A DNA stretch of 64,000 nt from Dyadobacter sp. (GCF_017744695.1 NZ_JAGIAS010000010.1:267588-331587); one strand, 5' to 3'. Numbered from the stretch's first letter, positions 43,111 through 52,453 are shown. A program made the numbers and translations. Notes: a model not told the origin generated them from the letters alone.

Positions 43111-46100
43111 ATGAAAAAATCTCTAAAATTCCCGGAATCCCTCCCTTCGGAGATTCCCTTGCTGCGGTTTCGTTTACGTAACCGTTTGCGAATCCTTTCG
43201 CTGATGATATGTATGCTCTGTTCGGCAGCGCATTTCAGTCAGACCTATGCACAACAGAATAAAAAGATTACAGGGAAAGTTATCGATCAGAAAGGGGCAC
43301 CTGTGCCCGGGGCGTCTATTGTCGTGAAGCATTCTACACTGGGCGCTATTGCCGACAAGGACGGGAATTTTGACATTGCTGCGCCTGAGAGCGCGGTGGC
43401 GATTGTTATTTCCTACATCGGGATGAAAACGCAGGAGGTTGCAATCGGCAACCGGAGCGCCCTGGGAGATATTACGCTACTGGATGACGCCATGGGCCTG
43501 CAAGAGGTGGTGGTGACGGCGTTAGGGATCGAGCGGGCAGCTAAAACGCTTACCTATGCCACCCAGAAAATAGGGGGCGATCAGGTGAATGAAATCCGTG
43601 ACGCGAATTTTACGAATACCCTTTCCGGAAAAATTGCGGGGCTTACCATTACGCCGTCCGCGAACGGCCCCGGCGGCGCTACCAGGATCGTGCTGCGTGG
43701 TAACCGGTCGATTCAGGGCTCGAACAACGCACTCATTGTTGTGGATGGTGTGGCGATCGACAATTCCACACCGGCGGGTCAGGTGCGTTACGACGCCGGC
43801 GGGCACAGCGGGAGCGATGGCGCGTCGAGCATTAACCCCGATGATATCGAGTCGATTAACGTGTTGAAAGGTGCGGCGGGAGCGGCGCTCTACGGCAGCC
43901 GCGCTGCGAACGGGGTGATCATGATCACCACTAAAAAGGGGAAAAGCGGCAAGATCAATGTGAATGTAAATTCAGGTGTTACGTTTGATAAAGCATTGGT
44001 GACGCCGTCGTTGCAGAACACTTACAGCCAGGGTTCAGGCGGTAAGTACTCGACCCTGACCAACGGTAGCTGGGGCGAGCGCATTGCTGGCCAGAGTGTG
44101 AAGGATTGGGCAGGCAATACTGTTTCGCTGCAAGCCTATCCCGACAATATCAAAGACTTTTTCAAGACCGCGATTTCTACCAATAATTCCGTGGGCGTAA
44201 GCGGGGGCTCGGAGAAAGTGCAGTCGTATTTTTCCTATGCCAACAACTACATTAATGGTATTGTACCGCATAACCGCCTGTCCCGTAATACCTTCAATGC
44301 GCGGCTTAGCTACGATATTACCAGCCGGCTTTCCGCGGATGCGAAGGTGACTTATATGTTACAGAATATTTTCAACAAGCCAGGTGTGGGGGGCGACGGT
44401 ATGGTAGTCGCGAACGTGTACCGGATGCCGCGCAGCGTTGATCCTGAAACACTTAAATCTTACAAAAAGGTGGATGTTACCGGGGTGGAAACACCTACCT
44501 ACTGGACGAGTCCCGACGCGGTGTATATGAACCCTTACTGGACAATCAACAATACGCATCGCGATGAAAACCGCAGCCGCGTTACAGGGTTGTTTGTTTT
44601 GAGATACAAACTAACCGACTGGCTGAACATCCAGGGCAGGGTGAGCTCGGATAGCTACAATGATTTCATTACGCAGAAATACGCCAACAATACCGTCAAC
44701 TACGCCCGCCAGCCGGGTGGGTACTATTCGGAAGGCAACGATTACATTGCTGAGCGCAATGCCGACCTTTTGCTGACCGGAACGAATAACATCGCGCCGG
44801 ATCTCAAGGTGACGTATAACCTGGGTGGTTCAATATTGAACCGAAGCATGCGGCACCGGATCAATGCGGCCGACGGACTTGGTTTCGCCAACAAATACGA
44901 CCTGAGTTATGCCACAACGCTCAAAACCGAAACCGCAACAGCGAAACGGCAACTGCAATCATTGTACGGAACGGTCCAGTTTGGATACCGGGACTATCTT
45001 TTCCTCGACCTCACCGCCCGGAACGATTGGTCGAGCACGCTACCGTCGCCGTATTCGTACTTCTATCCTTCTGTCGGCTTGTCGGCAGTTATATCGGAGA
45101 TGGTCAAACTGCCGCAATGGATAAACCTGGGCAAGGTGCGGGGATCTTTCACGAAGGTGGGTAATGATGCTGCCCCTTATCTTTTAGCTCAGACGTATAC
45201 CTATATCCGTGGCGGTTTTGGGGGCTACATTTCTAGCAGCAACATCAAAGCAATACCTAATTTGAAGCCGGAACTGACACAATCGATAGAAATAGGTACT
45301 GAATGGCGGTTCTACAATAACCGACTAGGCATTGACCTGACTTATTATAAAACGAACTCTAAAAATCAGTTCTTCGGGGTGGCTTCACCTGCTTCCTCTG
45401 GCTATTCTACACTGAATGTGAATGCCGGAAATATACAGAACAAGGGATTTGAAGTGATATTGAGTGTGAAACCGGTTGTTGCAAAGGATTTTACATGGAA
45501 TATGGGCCTCAACTATGCAATGAATAACAGCAAAGTGCTGGAGTTGTACGATGGGGTTAAGCGACTATATCTTGGCGCGACAACGAGCCTACGGACTGCG
45601 AATCCTCTCATCGTGGAAGGCGGTTCATTCGGGGATTTGTATGGTTATAAATGGAAGACGCTAAATGGCAAGTATGTGGTCACAGACAAAGGCGTCCCGA
45701 TGAAAACGGAAAGCGATGAAAAGCTTGGCAACTATAACCCGAAATTCTCGGCCGGTTTCAGTAATAACTTTAATTATAAAAACTGGGCGCTGAGTGTGCT
45801 TGTGGACGGTAAATTCGGTGGGGTGATCACGTCGGGTACCGCTGCGCAAATGGCCTACAATGGCACCGGCGTCGATACTGAAAAGTACCGCGATGCGGGC
45901 TCGTGGGTGGTGGAGGGCGTGACTGCCGAAGGTGCTCCGAATACCGTGCCGATTAATGCAGAGACGTTCTGGCAAACCGTAGCGCAGGGCGATTATTCGT
46001 GGGGGGAATTTTTTACCTACCATGCTACGAACGTACGCGTACGGGAGGTTTCGCTCGGGTATGATTTCAAAAACCTGCCCGGTTTCCTGAGTGCGGCAAG

Positions 46101-46293
46101 GCTCTCGGTTGTTGCTCGCAACCTTTTCTTCATTTACCGTGGCAATGCGATTCTGGACATTCCGGGCATAGGCAAGCGGAAAATGGATTTCGATCCTGAA
46201 ATGAGCCTCGGTAACAGTAACTACCAGGGTATCGAATATTTCAATTTGCCCTCGACCCGGAATATCGGCTTGAACCTCAAACTATCATTCTAA
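43111..46293 (+). CDS. SusC/RagA-type TonB-dependent glycan transporter
   Basis: From the ATG at 43111 the outer-membrane protein is 1060 residues. A signal with an unusually long charged lead (cleavage near residue 48, TYAQQ) precedes a carboxypeptidase-regulatory-like domain (about 50-125), the LQEVVVTALG box, and the plug with IVLRGNRSIQGSNNALIVVDGVAID. The beta-barrel ends NIGLNLKLSF. It forms the uptake pore for an oligosaccharide together with the SusD-like lipoprotein 12 bases downstream. An upstream in-frame ATG at 43039 would start in the leader and is unlikely. Expression should be set by the paired operators upstream. Confidence 0.95.
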   Translation: MKKSLKFPESLPSEIPLLRFRLRNRLRILSLMICMLCSAAHFSQTYAQQNKKITGKVIDQKGAPVPGASIVVKHSTLGAIADKDGNFDIAAPESAVAIVISYIGMKTQEVAIGNRSALGDITLLDDAMGLQEVVVTALGIERAAKTLTYATQKIGGDQVNEIRDANFTNTLSGKIAGLTITPSANGPGGATRIVLRGNRSIQGSNNALIVVDGVAIDNSTPAGQVRYDAGGHSGSDGASSINPDDIESINVLKGAAGAALYGSRAANGVIMITTKKGKSGKINVNVNSGVTFDKALVTPSLQNTYSQGSGGKYSTLTNGSWGERIAGQSVKDWAGNTVSLQAYPDNIKDFFKTAISTNNSVGVSGGSEKVQSYFSYANNYINGIVPHNRLSRNTFNARLSYDITSRLSADAKVTYMLQNIFNKPGVGGDGMVVANVYRMPRSVDPETLKSYKKVDVTGVETPTYWTSPDAVYMNPYWTINNTHRDENRSRVTGLFVLRYKLTDWLNIQGRVSSDSYNDFITQKYANNTVNYARQPGGYYSEGNDYIAERNADLLLTGTNNIAPDLKVTYNLGGSILNRSMRHRINAADGLGFANKYDLSYATTLKTETATAKRQLQSLYGTVQFGYRDYLFLDLTARNDWSSTLPSPYSYFYPSVGLSAVISEMVKLPQWINLGKVRGSFTKVGNDAAPYLLAQTYTYIRGGFGGYISSSNIKAIPNLKPELTQSIEIGTEWRFYNNRLGIDLTYYKTNSKNQFFGVASPASSGYSTLNVNAGNIQNKGFEVILSVKPVVAKDFTWNMGLNYAMNNSKVLELYDGVKRLYLGATTSLRTANPLIVEGGSFGDLYGYKWKTLNGKYVVTDKGVPMKTESDEKLGNYNPKFSAGFSNNFNYKNWALSVLVDGKFGGVITSGTAAQMAYNGTGVDTEKYRDAGSWVVEGVTAEGAPNTVPINAETFWQTVAQGDYSWGEFFTYHATNVRVREVSLGYDFKNLPGFLSAARLSVVARNLFFIYRGNAILDIPGIGKRKMDFDPEMSLGNSNYQGIEYFNLPSTRNIGLNLKLSF

Positions 46294-46305
46294 AAACAGC
46301 TCATT

Positions 46306-47892
46306 ATGTTGACTAGGATAAAAAATATAAGTCGGGTACTCACGAAAATGCTGCCGGTGGCCATCGTGGCGGCCGTCCTGACAAGTTGTACCGACAATTT
46401 CGATTCGCTGAACACCGACGCGACCAAAATAAGCAGCGTAGGCAGCAAAGAATATCCGTTCATGTTTGCCTACGCATTGATGACCCCTACCTTGAGCCCC
46501 GACAATTTCGAAGTGGGGGAAGGTACGATTGCCTCGGTGTACTCCCAGTTTCTGTCGCAGGCCGCGCATTCGTTCCCGACCGACCGTTACGTGATCCGCC
46601 AGGACTGGATGCCAGCATGCTGGAACCCTGTTTACACTGCTGCGGCCCCGCAACTGAAAACCATTATGGCGGGTACCGAAACGCAAAGTGCCGAGAATGC
46701 ATTGGCGAACATCTGGTGGGTGTGGATGTTTCACCGGATCACCGATTACTTCGGTCCGATTCCCTATTCCGACGCGGCTTCCGGCAAGCGCTACATTTCC
46801 TACACGCCGCAGGATTCCATTTATTACGATTTTTTCAAGCGGCTAGACGCCGCCTCTACTGTTCTTAAGTCGCATTCCGGTGATAAGCCTTTTGGTACTT
46901 ACGACCTCGTTTACAACAAGAATGCGGCCCCTGCTGCTGCCTGGATGAAGTTTGCCAACACGCTCCGCCTGCGCCTCGCGTTACGGATATCGAAAGTGAA
47001 CCCGGAAATGGCCAAGCAGCAGGCCGAGGCGGCCGTTGCAGCCGGAGTTATTACGGAGATTGCCGACGATGCCTACATGCCGAAATCGACCACAACCTAT
47101 GCTGAATACAACGGATTGGCCGTAACGGCGGGCTGGGACGACGTACGCATGAGTGCTTCCATGGAATCGATTTTGAAGGGTTATGAAGATCCGCGCCTGC
47201 CGATTTACTTCCAGCCGTCGGTTTCTACGGGTACCTACGAGGGTGTGCGCAATGGATTATTCACTTCGGAAAAGATCATAGATATCAATTCGCGGCTCTT
47301 TAATTCCAATATGGGTACACGCTGGGCGACCTGGGTGGGAAGCGATTGGAAAACCACGTACAATGTGCCTCAGAATATCCTGCATGCCGCAGAGGCATAT
47401 TTCCTCCGCGCGGAGGGTGCGCTCAACGGCTGGAATATGGGCGGTACCGCAGAAGATTTTTATAAAAAAGGTATTCAGATGTCGATGGCGCAATGGGGCG
47501 TGACCGATCAGGCGGCTATCGCTAAATACATTGCCAATACGGCGGTTCCTATTGCGCCAAAGGACGGTATGAACTCTCCCGCGGTAAACGACTATCCGGT
47601 GAAATGGAGTGCTTCCGAAAGTATGCAGCGCAAGCAGGTGGCTCAGCAGAAATGGCTCGCATTGTTCCCGGACGGCATGGAAGGCTGGGCCGAAGTGAGA
47701 AGAACAGGCCTTCCGAAGCTCTATCCGATCGTTCATAGCGAAAATGCCGACCTGCCGGAAGGGAAATTCATCCGCCGGATGCCTTTCCTGGATACGGAAA
47801 AACAAACCAATGCAGCTGAGGTCGAAAAGGCCGTTAAAATGCTCGGCGGGCCTGATAATGCCGCTACGCCGCTTTGGTGGGATAAAAACTAA
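46306..47892 (+). CDS. SusD-like outer-membrane glycan-binding lipoprotein
   Basis: A 528-residue lipoprotein (hydrophobic signal, lipobox VLTSC) of the SusD-like type that starts FDSLNTDATKISS. Helical TPR-type stretches (ANIWWVWMFHRITDYFGPIPYSDA and AWMKFANTLRLRLALRIS) and the late QKWLALFPDGMEGWAEVRRTG motif are characteristic. It caps the SusC pore and binds glycan at the surface. It follows susC by 12 bases. A long word hairpin separates it from the GH20 gene. Confidence 0.94.
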   Translation: MLTRIKNISRVLTKMLPVAIVAAVLTSCTDNFDSLNTDATKISSVGSKEYPFMFAYALMTPTLSPDNFEVGEGTIASVYSQFLSQAAHSFPTDRYVIRQDWMPACWNPVYTAAAPQLKTIMAGTETQSAENALANIWWVWMFHRITDYFGPIPYSDAASGKRYISYTPQDSIYYDFFKRLDAASTVLKSHSGDKPFGTYDLVYNKNAAPAAAWMKFANTLRLRLALRISKVNPEMAKQQAEAAVAAGVITEIADDAYMPKSTTTYAEYNGLAVTAGWDDVRMSASMESILKGYEDPRLPIYFQPSVSTGTYEGVRNGLFTSEKIIDINSRLFNSNMGTRWATWVGSDWKTTYNVPQNILHAAEAYFLRAEGALNGWNMGGTAEDFYKKGIQMSMAQWGVTDQAAIAKYIANTAVPIAPKDGMNSPAVNDYPVKWSASESMQRKQVAQQKWLALFPDGMEGWAEVRRTGLPKLYPIVHSENADLPEGKFIRRMPFLDTEKQTNAAEVEKAVKMLGGPDNAATPLWWDKN

Positions 47893-47896
47893 AATG

Positions 47897-47971
47897 GAGT
47901 TTATGAGTTCAAAGTTCATGAGGTAAAAGTGCTCATGACTTTAAACTCATAAACTCTTAAACTCTTAACTC
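47897..47971. repeat. GAGTTTA-word hairpin filling the susD-GH20 spacer
   Basis: Left arm 47897-47922 pairs with 47932-47956 with one mismatch and one bulge; further TTAAACTC words follow to 47971. It starts 4 bases after the susD stop and ends 5 bases before the next ATG. It holds the same 18-base core (GAGTTCAAAGTTCATGAG) as the element at 34037. Confidence 0.8.
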
Positions 47972-47976
47972 AAACG

Positions 47977-50040
47977 ATGCTTCTCCGCCTGCTTGTTGCT
48001 TGCTTGTTTGTAATGCCTGTTTTTGCACAAAATGGGCCGGTATTATTTCCGCAACCGCAAACGGCGCGCTATTCCGAAGAGAAATTTCCGATCTCGTTGC
48101 TGACTGTATCGGTGCCACCGTCGGCCAGCGACGAGGTGCGGTTCGCGTTACAGGAATTGAAAATTATAGCAGGAGAGCATCTTGGACAGGGTATTAAAAG
48201 TGCACCTTCTTTCGCTTCGGCGACATTTCAATGGGTCGTTCGAAAGGAAGGAGGTGCATTGCCTGAAGTCTCTGAAAAAGATGGTAAAAGTAATCGCGAG
48301 CATTACAAACTCACGGTGTCCGGCAGAGGCGTGCGCGTGGAGGCCGAGACTACCGCGGGGTTGTACTATGCCGTGCAAACATTGCGGCAACTGATAACAG
48401 GGCAGGGGAAAAATGCATTTATTCCGGGTGTCGTTATCGAAGACAAGCCGGCCCTGACGTACCGCGGGGTGATGATGGATTTTGCGCACGGTGGCCTGCC
48501 AACTGTCGCCGAAATCAAACGCCAGATCGACTTCCTGGCGCGTTGGAAAACGAATCAGTACTATTTTTACAATGAGGTTAGTATCGAGCTGAAGGGCTTT
48601 CCAAACATCGCGTACCGCTCGGGTTACACGCAGGCGCAGGTGCGGGAGATTATTGCATATGGCAGGCAGAGGCACATGGATGTGGTTCCGTTCCTGAATT
48701 TGTACGGTCATTTGCATGAATTGCTGCGGAATGAGCAGTATGCCGGTCTCGCAATCGGGCAGTACGGGCACGAGCTCGATCCGCGCAAGCCCGAGACGAA
48801 TGCCTTGCTGAAAGACTGGATCAGCCAATACGCCGGGCTTTTTCCGGGGCCATTTATCCACGTCGGATTTGACGAAACCTGGGAAACCAAGCGCATTGCC
48901 GATGACAAGGATGCGCGCATTAACTCCGAGGATCTTTGGGTGCAGCAGTTGACATTCGTTCAGGCGGAGCTTAAAAAGTATGGTAAAACTGTGCTTGCGT
49001 GGACGGATATGAACAACTATTATCCGGATATTATTAAGAAGATCCCGGCAGAGGTAATCCCGGTTTTGTGGGAATATAAACCTGATACTGTCGAGATTAA
49101 CCGGTATTTGAATCCGATTTTGAAGGAGCAAAAACCTTTTTTTATACAGCCTGCCGTGTCCGGTTGGGGGCATATTTATCCTGATGCCGATTATACCTAC
49201 AACAATATCGACTTATGCCTTCAGGCCGGAGTTAAGCACCATGCCTTGGGATTTATTCATTCGGTATGGACAGATCCGGTGGAGCCATTTGTGCGTGCAT
49301 CCTGGCTTTTCATGGCTTATGGCTGCATCGGGGCGTGGCAAGGTTACGTGCCTGACAAAGCACGCTTTACAGAAATGTACAGTCATGTGATGTATCCGCA
49401 GGTGGCCGGGGAAATGCAAATGGCGTTCGATCGTCTCGCGGATTCGAACAAGGCACTTGATAAATGCCTGGGTCGAAACACCAATGGTATGCCCCGTGGA
49501 ACGATCGTCGAAAGCTGGTCGAACCCGTTTTTGGCCTACTACCTCAAAAATACTCGCGAGCATGCGTCAGATTTCCGCAAAGCACGCCAATTGAGCGAGG
49601 CGGCGCAGGCGGAGCTGATTACGGCGCTGGCCAGATGCAGTCCAAAAGATACCGCATTTATCCAATCCATGATCGTGACAGCGAGGTTGATGACCTATTC
49701 GGCTACGCGTTTTTTATGGGCGAAAACCATTTGCGACCGCTGGAATGAGTCGATGTTGGAGCGGAAAAAGAATGATTTTGTGGCTTATGACCTGGTGTAT
49801 CCGTGTCATGGCCTGCTGGTGGATGTGATGGATGAGGCGGGTGAACTGAAAACCGCCTATTCGGAAGCGTGGCGGTCGGAATACCTGCCTTATCGGCTCA
49901 ATACCATGCTCGGCAGGTTCGATGTCGAGTATGGTTTGTGGCAGAAGCTATCTCTGAAGGTGATTAGTTACCGTGTCGAGAACAAGCCCGACCACGTGGC
50001 GGACCAGTCGTTCGAGGTGCTATTTAAGCCCGACTTCTAG
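47977..50040 (+). CDS. GH20 beta-N-acetylhexosaminidase-like glycoside hydrolase
   Basis: A 687-residue exported protein (signal about 1-18). An N-terminal GH20b-type domain (about 20-145) leads to the barrel: YRGVMMDFAHGG at its start, then the signature HVGFDET, in which Asp299-Glu300 are the substrate-assisted pair. The usual products are terminal GlcNAc or GalNAc. It is co-oriented with susCD, so the glycan transported probably carries N-acetylhexosamine. The 170-base gap after it contains the second pair of operators. Confidence 0.9.
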   Translation: MLLRLLVACLFVMPVFAQNGPVLFPQPQTARYSEEKFPISLLTVSVPPSASDEVRFALQELKIIAGEHLGQGIKSAPSFASATFQWVVRKEGGALPEVSEKDGKSNREHYKLTVSGRGVRVEAETTAGLYYAVQTLRQLITGQGKNAFIPGVVIEDKPALTYRGVMMDFAHGGLPTVAEIKRQIDFLARWKTNQYYFYNEVSIELKGFPNIAYRSGYTQAQVREIIAYGRQRHMDVVPFLNLYGHLHELLRNEQYAGLAIGQYGHELDPRKPETNALLKDWISQYAGLFPGPFIHVGFDETWETKRIADDKDARINSEDLWVQQLTFVQAELKKYGKTVLAWTDMNNYYPDIIKKIPAEVIPVLWEYKPDTVEINRYLNPILKEQKPFFIQPAVSGWGHIYPDADYTYNNIDLCLQAGVKHHALGFIHSVWTDPVEPFVRASWLFMAYGCIGAWQGYVPDKARFTEMYSHVMYPQVAGEMQMAFDRLADSNKALDKCLGRNTNGMPRGTIVESWSNPFLAYYLKNTREHASDFRKARQLSEAAQAELITALARCSPKDTAFIQSMIVTARLMTYSATRFLWAKTICDRWNESMLERKKNDFVAYDLVYPCHGLLVDVMDEAGELKTAYSEAWRSEYLPYRLNTMLGRFDVEYGLWQKLSLKVISYRVENKPDHVADQSFEVLFKPDF

Positions 50041-50132
50041 GTTTTCGGATACCAATTTGGCTATTCGCTGACCGAAAGTGGTTTTGTGAATTTTACGGGA
50101 ATAATTGGTGTGAAAAGAATGGAGAAGTTATT

Positions 50133-50165
50133 TTGTAAACTATTTTATATAAATTTTGTAAACAA
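50133..50165 (+). promoter_or_regulatory. Paired operator sites at the creatininase operon promoter
   Basis: TTGTAAACTA (50133-50142) and TTGTAAACAA (50156-50165), 23 bases apart, flank TAAATTTTG (50150-50158). Same spacing, same core and same 9-mer as at gntR. This is the best single match to the proposed TTGTwwACAA consensus. Confidence 0.6.
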
Positions 50166-50211
50166 AAAATTAATCAATACATTTGATCAACCGCCTGTCT
50201 AAGCCGCTGCT

Positions 50212-50997
50212 ATGTTATTCGCCCATTTGAACTATCCATCGATCCGGACATCCGTCGAAGACGCCGTAGTGGTACTCCCGCTCGGTGCGACGGAACAACA
50301 CGGGCCGCATATGGCGGTGTCGACGGATACGGATATAGTGACGCACCTCGCGGGTGCCGCGGAAGCGCTTCTGCCCGGGCGAGTGCTTTTGTGTCCGACG
50401 TTGCCATTCGGTTCAAGCCATCATCACTTGTCGTTCGGAGGGACGATCAGCATTAAGCCGGCATTATACACACAGGTCATTGTAGATATGGTAGAGTCGT
50501 TGCTGCAAAACGGTTTCCGGCGGATCGTCCTGCTGAATGGCCACGGTGGTAATATCACGCCGGTAAAGCAGGCGCTTGCGGTGCTCAGCAGCAATTTCGA
50601 GCAGGCCAACGCGGCCAACATCGCATTAGTGACCTATTGGGAACTCGGAGGAGAGCCTTTTGCCGGCGAAGCGCCTATGGAAAGCCCCGCGCTCAGCCAT
50701 GCGTGCGAGTACGAGACGAGTATGATGCTACATCTTTTTCCTGAAAAGGTCTGGATGGAAAAAGCTGAACGCGCCAAACGACCTGTTAGCAACGGCTACA
50801 TCCCCTGGGAGGACGATGAGCCCAGCCGCGGCGTAACGCTTTTTAAACAAACCGCCTTCATTTCCAGCAACGGCAGCAGCGGTGAGCCGCAAAAAGCTAC
50901 CGCTGAAAAAGGGGCGCATTTAATCAGTAAGGCCACGGAAGCGTTGGTAGTATTTCTGGAAGCATTTGCGGAGTGGGCTTTAGGCCGTAGGCTTTAA
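50212..50997 (+). CDS. Creatininase-superfamily amidohydrolase-like protein
   Basis: A 261-residue metalloenzyme-type protein. Metal ligands of the creatininase fold are visible: LGATEQHGPHM (Glu28, His30), the Asp pair in STDTD (39, 41), NGHGGN, and HACEYETSMM (His and Glu). The fold serves creatinine, formamides and cyclic sugar derivatives; creatinine is not implied here. It opens an operon of sugar-acid-type enzymes. Its last seven residues (WALGRRL) and stop are encoded by the left arm of a palindromic repeat, so the C-terminus may be a recent addition. Confidence 0.88.
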   Translation: MLFAHLNYPSIRTSVEDAVVVLPLGATEQHGPHMAVSTDTDIVTHLAGAAEALLPGRVLLCPTLPFGSSHHHLSFGGTISIKPALYTQVIVDMVESLLQNGFRRIVLLNGHGGNITPVKQALAVLSSNFEQANAANIALVTYWELGGEPFAGEAPMESPALSHACEYETSMMLHLFPEKVWMEKAERAKRPVSNGYIPWEDDEPSRGVTLFKQTAFISSNGSSGEPQKATAEKGAHLISKATEALVVFLEAFAEWALGRRL

Positions 50998-51091
50998 GCT
51001 ATAAGCTTTTCCGAGATCAAAAATGGAGTTGTTTAATTTTTTATAACCAATTGCTTTAAGCTTAAAGCCTAAAGCCTACGGCCTAAAGCCC
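50975..51091. repeat. GGCTTTAAGC-word palindrome overlapping the creatininase stop
   Basis: Perfect 22-base arms 50975-50996 and 51070-51091, with weaker pairing of GCTTTAAGC words further in. The left arm encodes the last codons and part of the stop of the upstream gene; the right arm ends 6 bases before the RidA ATG. Same word family as the repeat at 26480. Confidence 0.85.
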
Positions 51092-51097
51092 TTTTAT

Positions 51098-51478
51098 ATG
51101 CCCAAACAGGAAATCAAGCACCCCGATAAAAGTGTCAGCACCGGCGCGTATTCAGCCGGTGTTTTGAAGAACGGCTTATTGTTCGTGAGCGGGCAGGGGC
51201 CATTGGATTTGGCAACGGGCGAGGTGAAGCACGGTACGATCGAGGAGGAGACATTGCTCACGCTCGAACACGTGAAGAAGGTCGTGGAAGCCGCGGGAGG
51301 AACAGTCGACGATATTATGAAATGCACGGTGCATTTGGCGGATATCCATGATTTTGACCGATACAATGTGGCTTATGCCTCGTTTTTTACAGGTATTCTA
51401 CCTGCCCGTACCACCGTGCAATCGGTATTGTCGGACGGGATCAAGATTGAGATCGACGCCATTGCGCTGATCGGCTAG
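51098..51478 (+). CDS. RidA family enamine/imine deaminase
   Basis: A 126-residue trimeric cytosolic protein that hydrolyses reactive enamines or imines released by PLP and related enzymes. The fold markers are STGAYSAGV, then FVSGQGPLD, and the conserved Arg104 in LPARTTVQS, with IEIDAIALIG at the end. It is 30 bases before the oxidoreductase gene. In this operon it may clear an imine made by an oxidised amino sugar, which is inference from context. Confidence 0.93.
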   Translation: MPKQEIKHPDKSVSTGAYSAGVLKNGLLFVSGQGPLDLATGEVKHGTIEEETLLTLEHVKKVVEAAGGTVDDIMKCTVHLADIHDFDRYNVAYASFFTGILPARTTVQSVLSDGIKIEIDAIALIG

Positions 51479-51508
51479 TTTAAGCACCCAGTTTTTTGCA
51501 TTAAAACA

Positions 51509-52453
51509 ATGAGTTTAAAAGAACGCATCGGTACCGTTGGCCTTGGCCTGATGGGGAGCAGCATCGCTACCTGCATTCTTGCGGCAGGGCACGAGGTGAC
51601 GTCGCTGGTCAAAGACGAAAGTGAAGCCGAGCCGGCCCGCAAACGCATTTTGGCCTACCTGACGGAACTTCACTACGAAGGCATGCTGAAAGAATCCCCC
51701 CAAACGGTGGCCGGCCGCATAAGCATTACGACCAATATTGCGGAACTGGCGGATCATGAGGTGGTGATCGAGTCGATTACCGAGGATGTGGAAGCCAAGA
51801 AGGCTGTTTATAATGCATTGGAAACTGTTCTTTCCAATACGGCCATTATCGGCAGCAACACGTCGGCGATACCCGTGTCGGTTTTGCAGTCCGGTTTGTG
51901 GCACCCAGAAAGGCTCCTGGGCATACATTGGGCCGAGCCAGCTCATATTACCCGGTTTATGGAGGTGATTTGCGGGAAAGACTCGGACCTTCAATGTGCG
52001 GAGCGCATCGTGAAATTGGCCGAAAGCTGGGGCAAGGAGCCCTCGTTACTGAGGAAGGATATTCGCGGGTTTATCACCAACCGCATTATGTATGCCATGT
52101 TGCGGGAGGCATTCAATCTGGTGGAGAACGGCTATGCCACAGTGGAGGATGTCGACCGCTCATTGCGCAACGACCTGGGGTACTGGATCACATTCGCGGG
52201 CCCGTTCCGCTTTATGGATTTAACGGGCATTCCGGCCTACCTGACGGTCATGAAGGATTTGTTCCCCGATCTCGACAACCGGCAGACGCCGCCCGAAATG
52301 ATGGAACAACTCGTAGCATCGGGGGCAAAAGGCGTGAGCAATGCGCAGGGGTTTTACCCCTATACCCGCGAGAGCGCAGAAGCCTGGGAAAAAGCATTTA
52401 TCGATTTCAGCTACGACATCCGGAAGCTGGCTGAAAAATACCCGCAGAAATGA
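51509..52453 (+). CDS. 3-hydroxyacyl-CoA-dehydrogenase-fold oxidoreductase
   Basis: A 314-residue NAD-dependent oxidoreductase. The Rossmann domain opens IGTVGLGLMGSSIATCILAAG, and the FITNRIMYAMLREAFNLVENG helix starts the C-terminal dimer domain of the 3HCDH family. Several family members oxidise sugar acids such as L-gulonate, and that fits the neighbours better than fatty-acid oxidation, because no hydratase or thiolase is near. The stop overlaps the next gene by 4 bases (ATGA). Confidence 0.88.
   Translation: MSLKERIGTVGLGLMGSSIATCILAAGHEVTSLVKDESEAEPARKRILAYLTELHYEGMLKESPQTVAGRISITTNIAELADHEVVIESITEDVEAKKAVYNALETVLSNTAIIGSNTSAIPVSVLQSGLWHPERLLGIHWAEPAHITRFMEVICGKDSDLQCAERIVKLAESWGKEPSLLRKDIRGFITNRIMYAMLREAFNLVENGYATVEDVDRSLRNDLGYWITFAGPFRFMDLTGIPAYLTVMKDLFPDLDNRQTPPEMMEQLVASGAKGVSNAQGFYPYTRESAEAWEKAFIDFSYDIRKLAEKYPQK

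Noticed and set aside
51509..52453. Beta-oxidation enzyme
   Set aside because: The fold fits 3-hydroxyacyl-CoA dehydrogenase, but no hydratase, thiolase or acyl-CoA dehydrogenase is near and the operon looks carbohydrate-linked.
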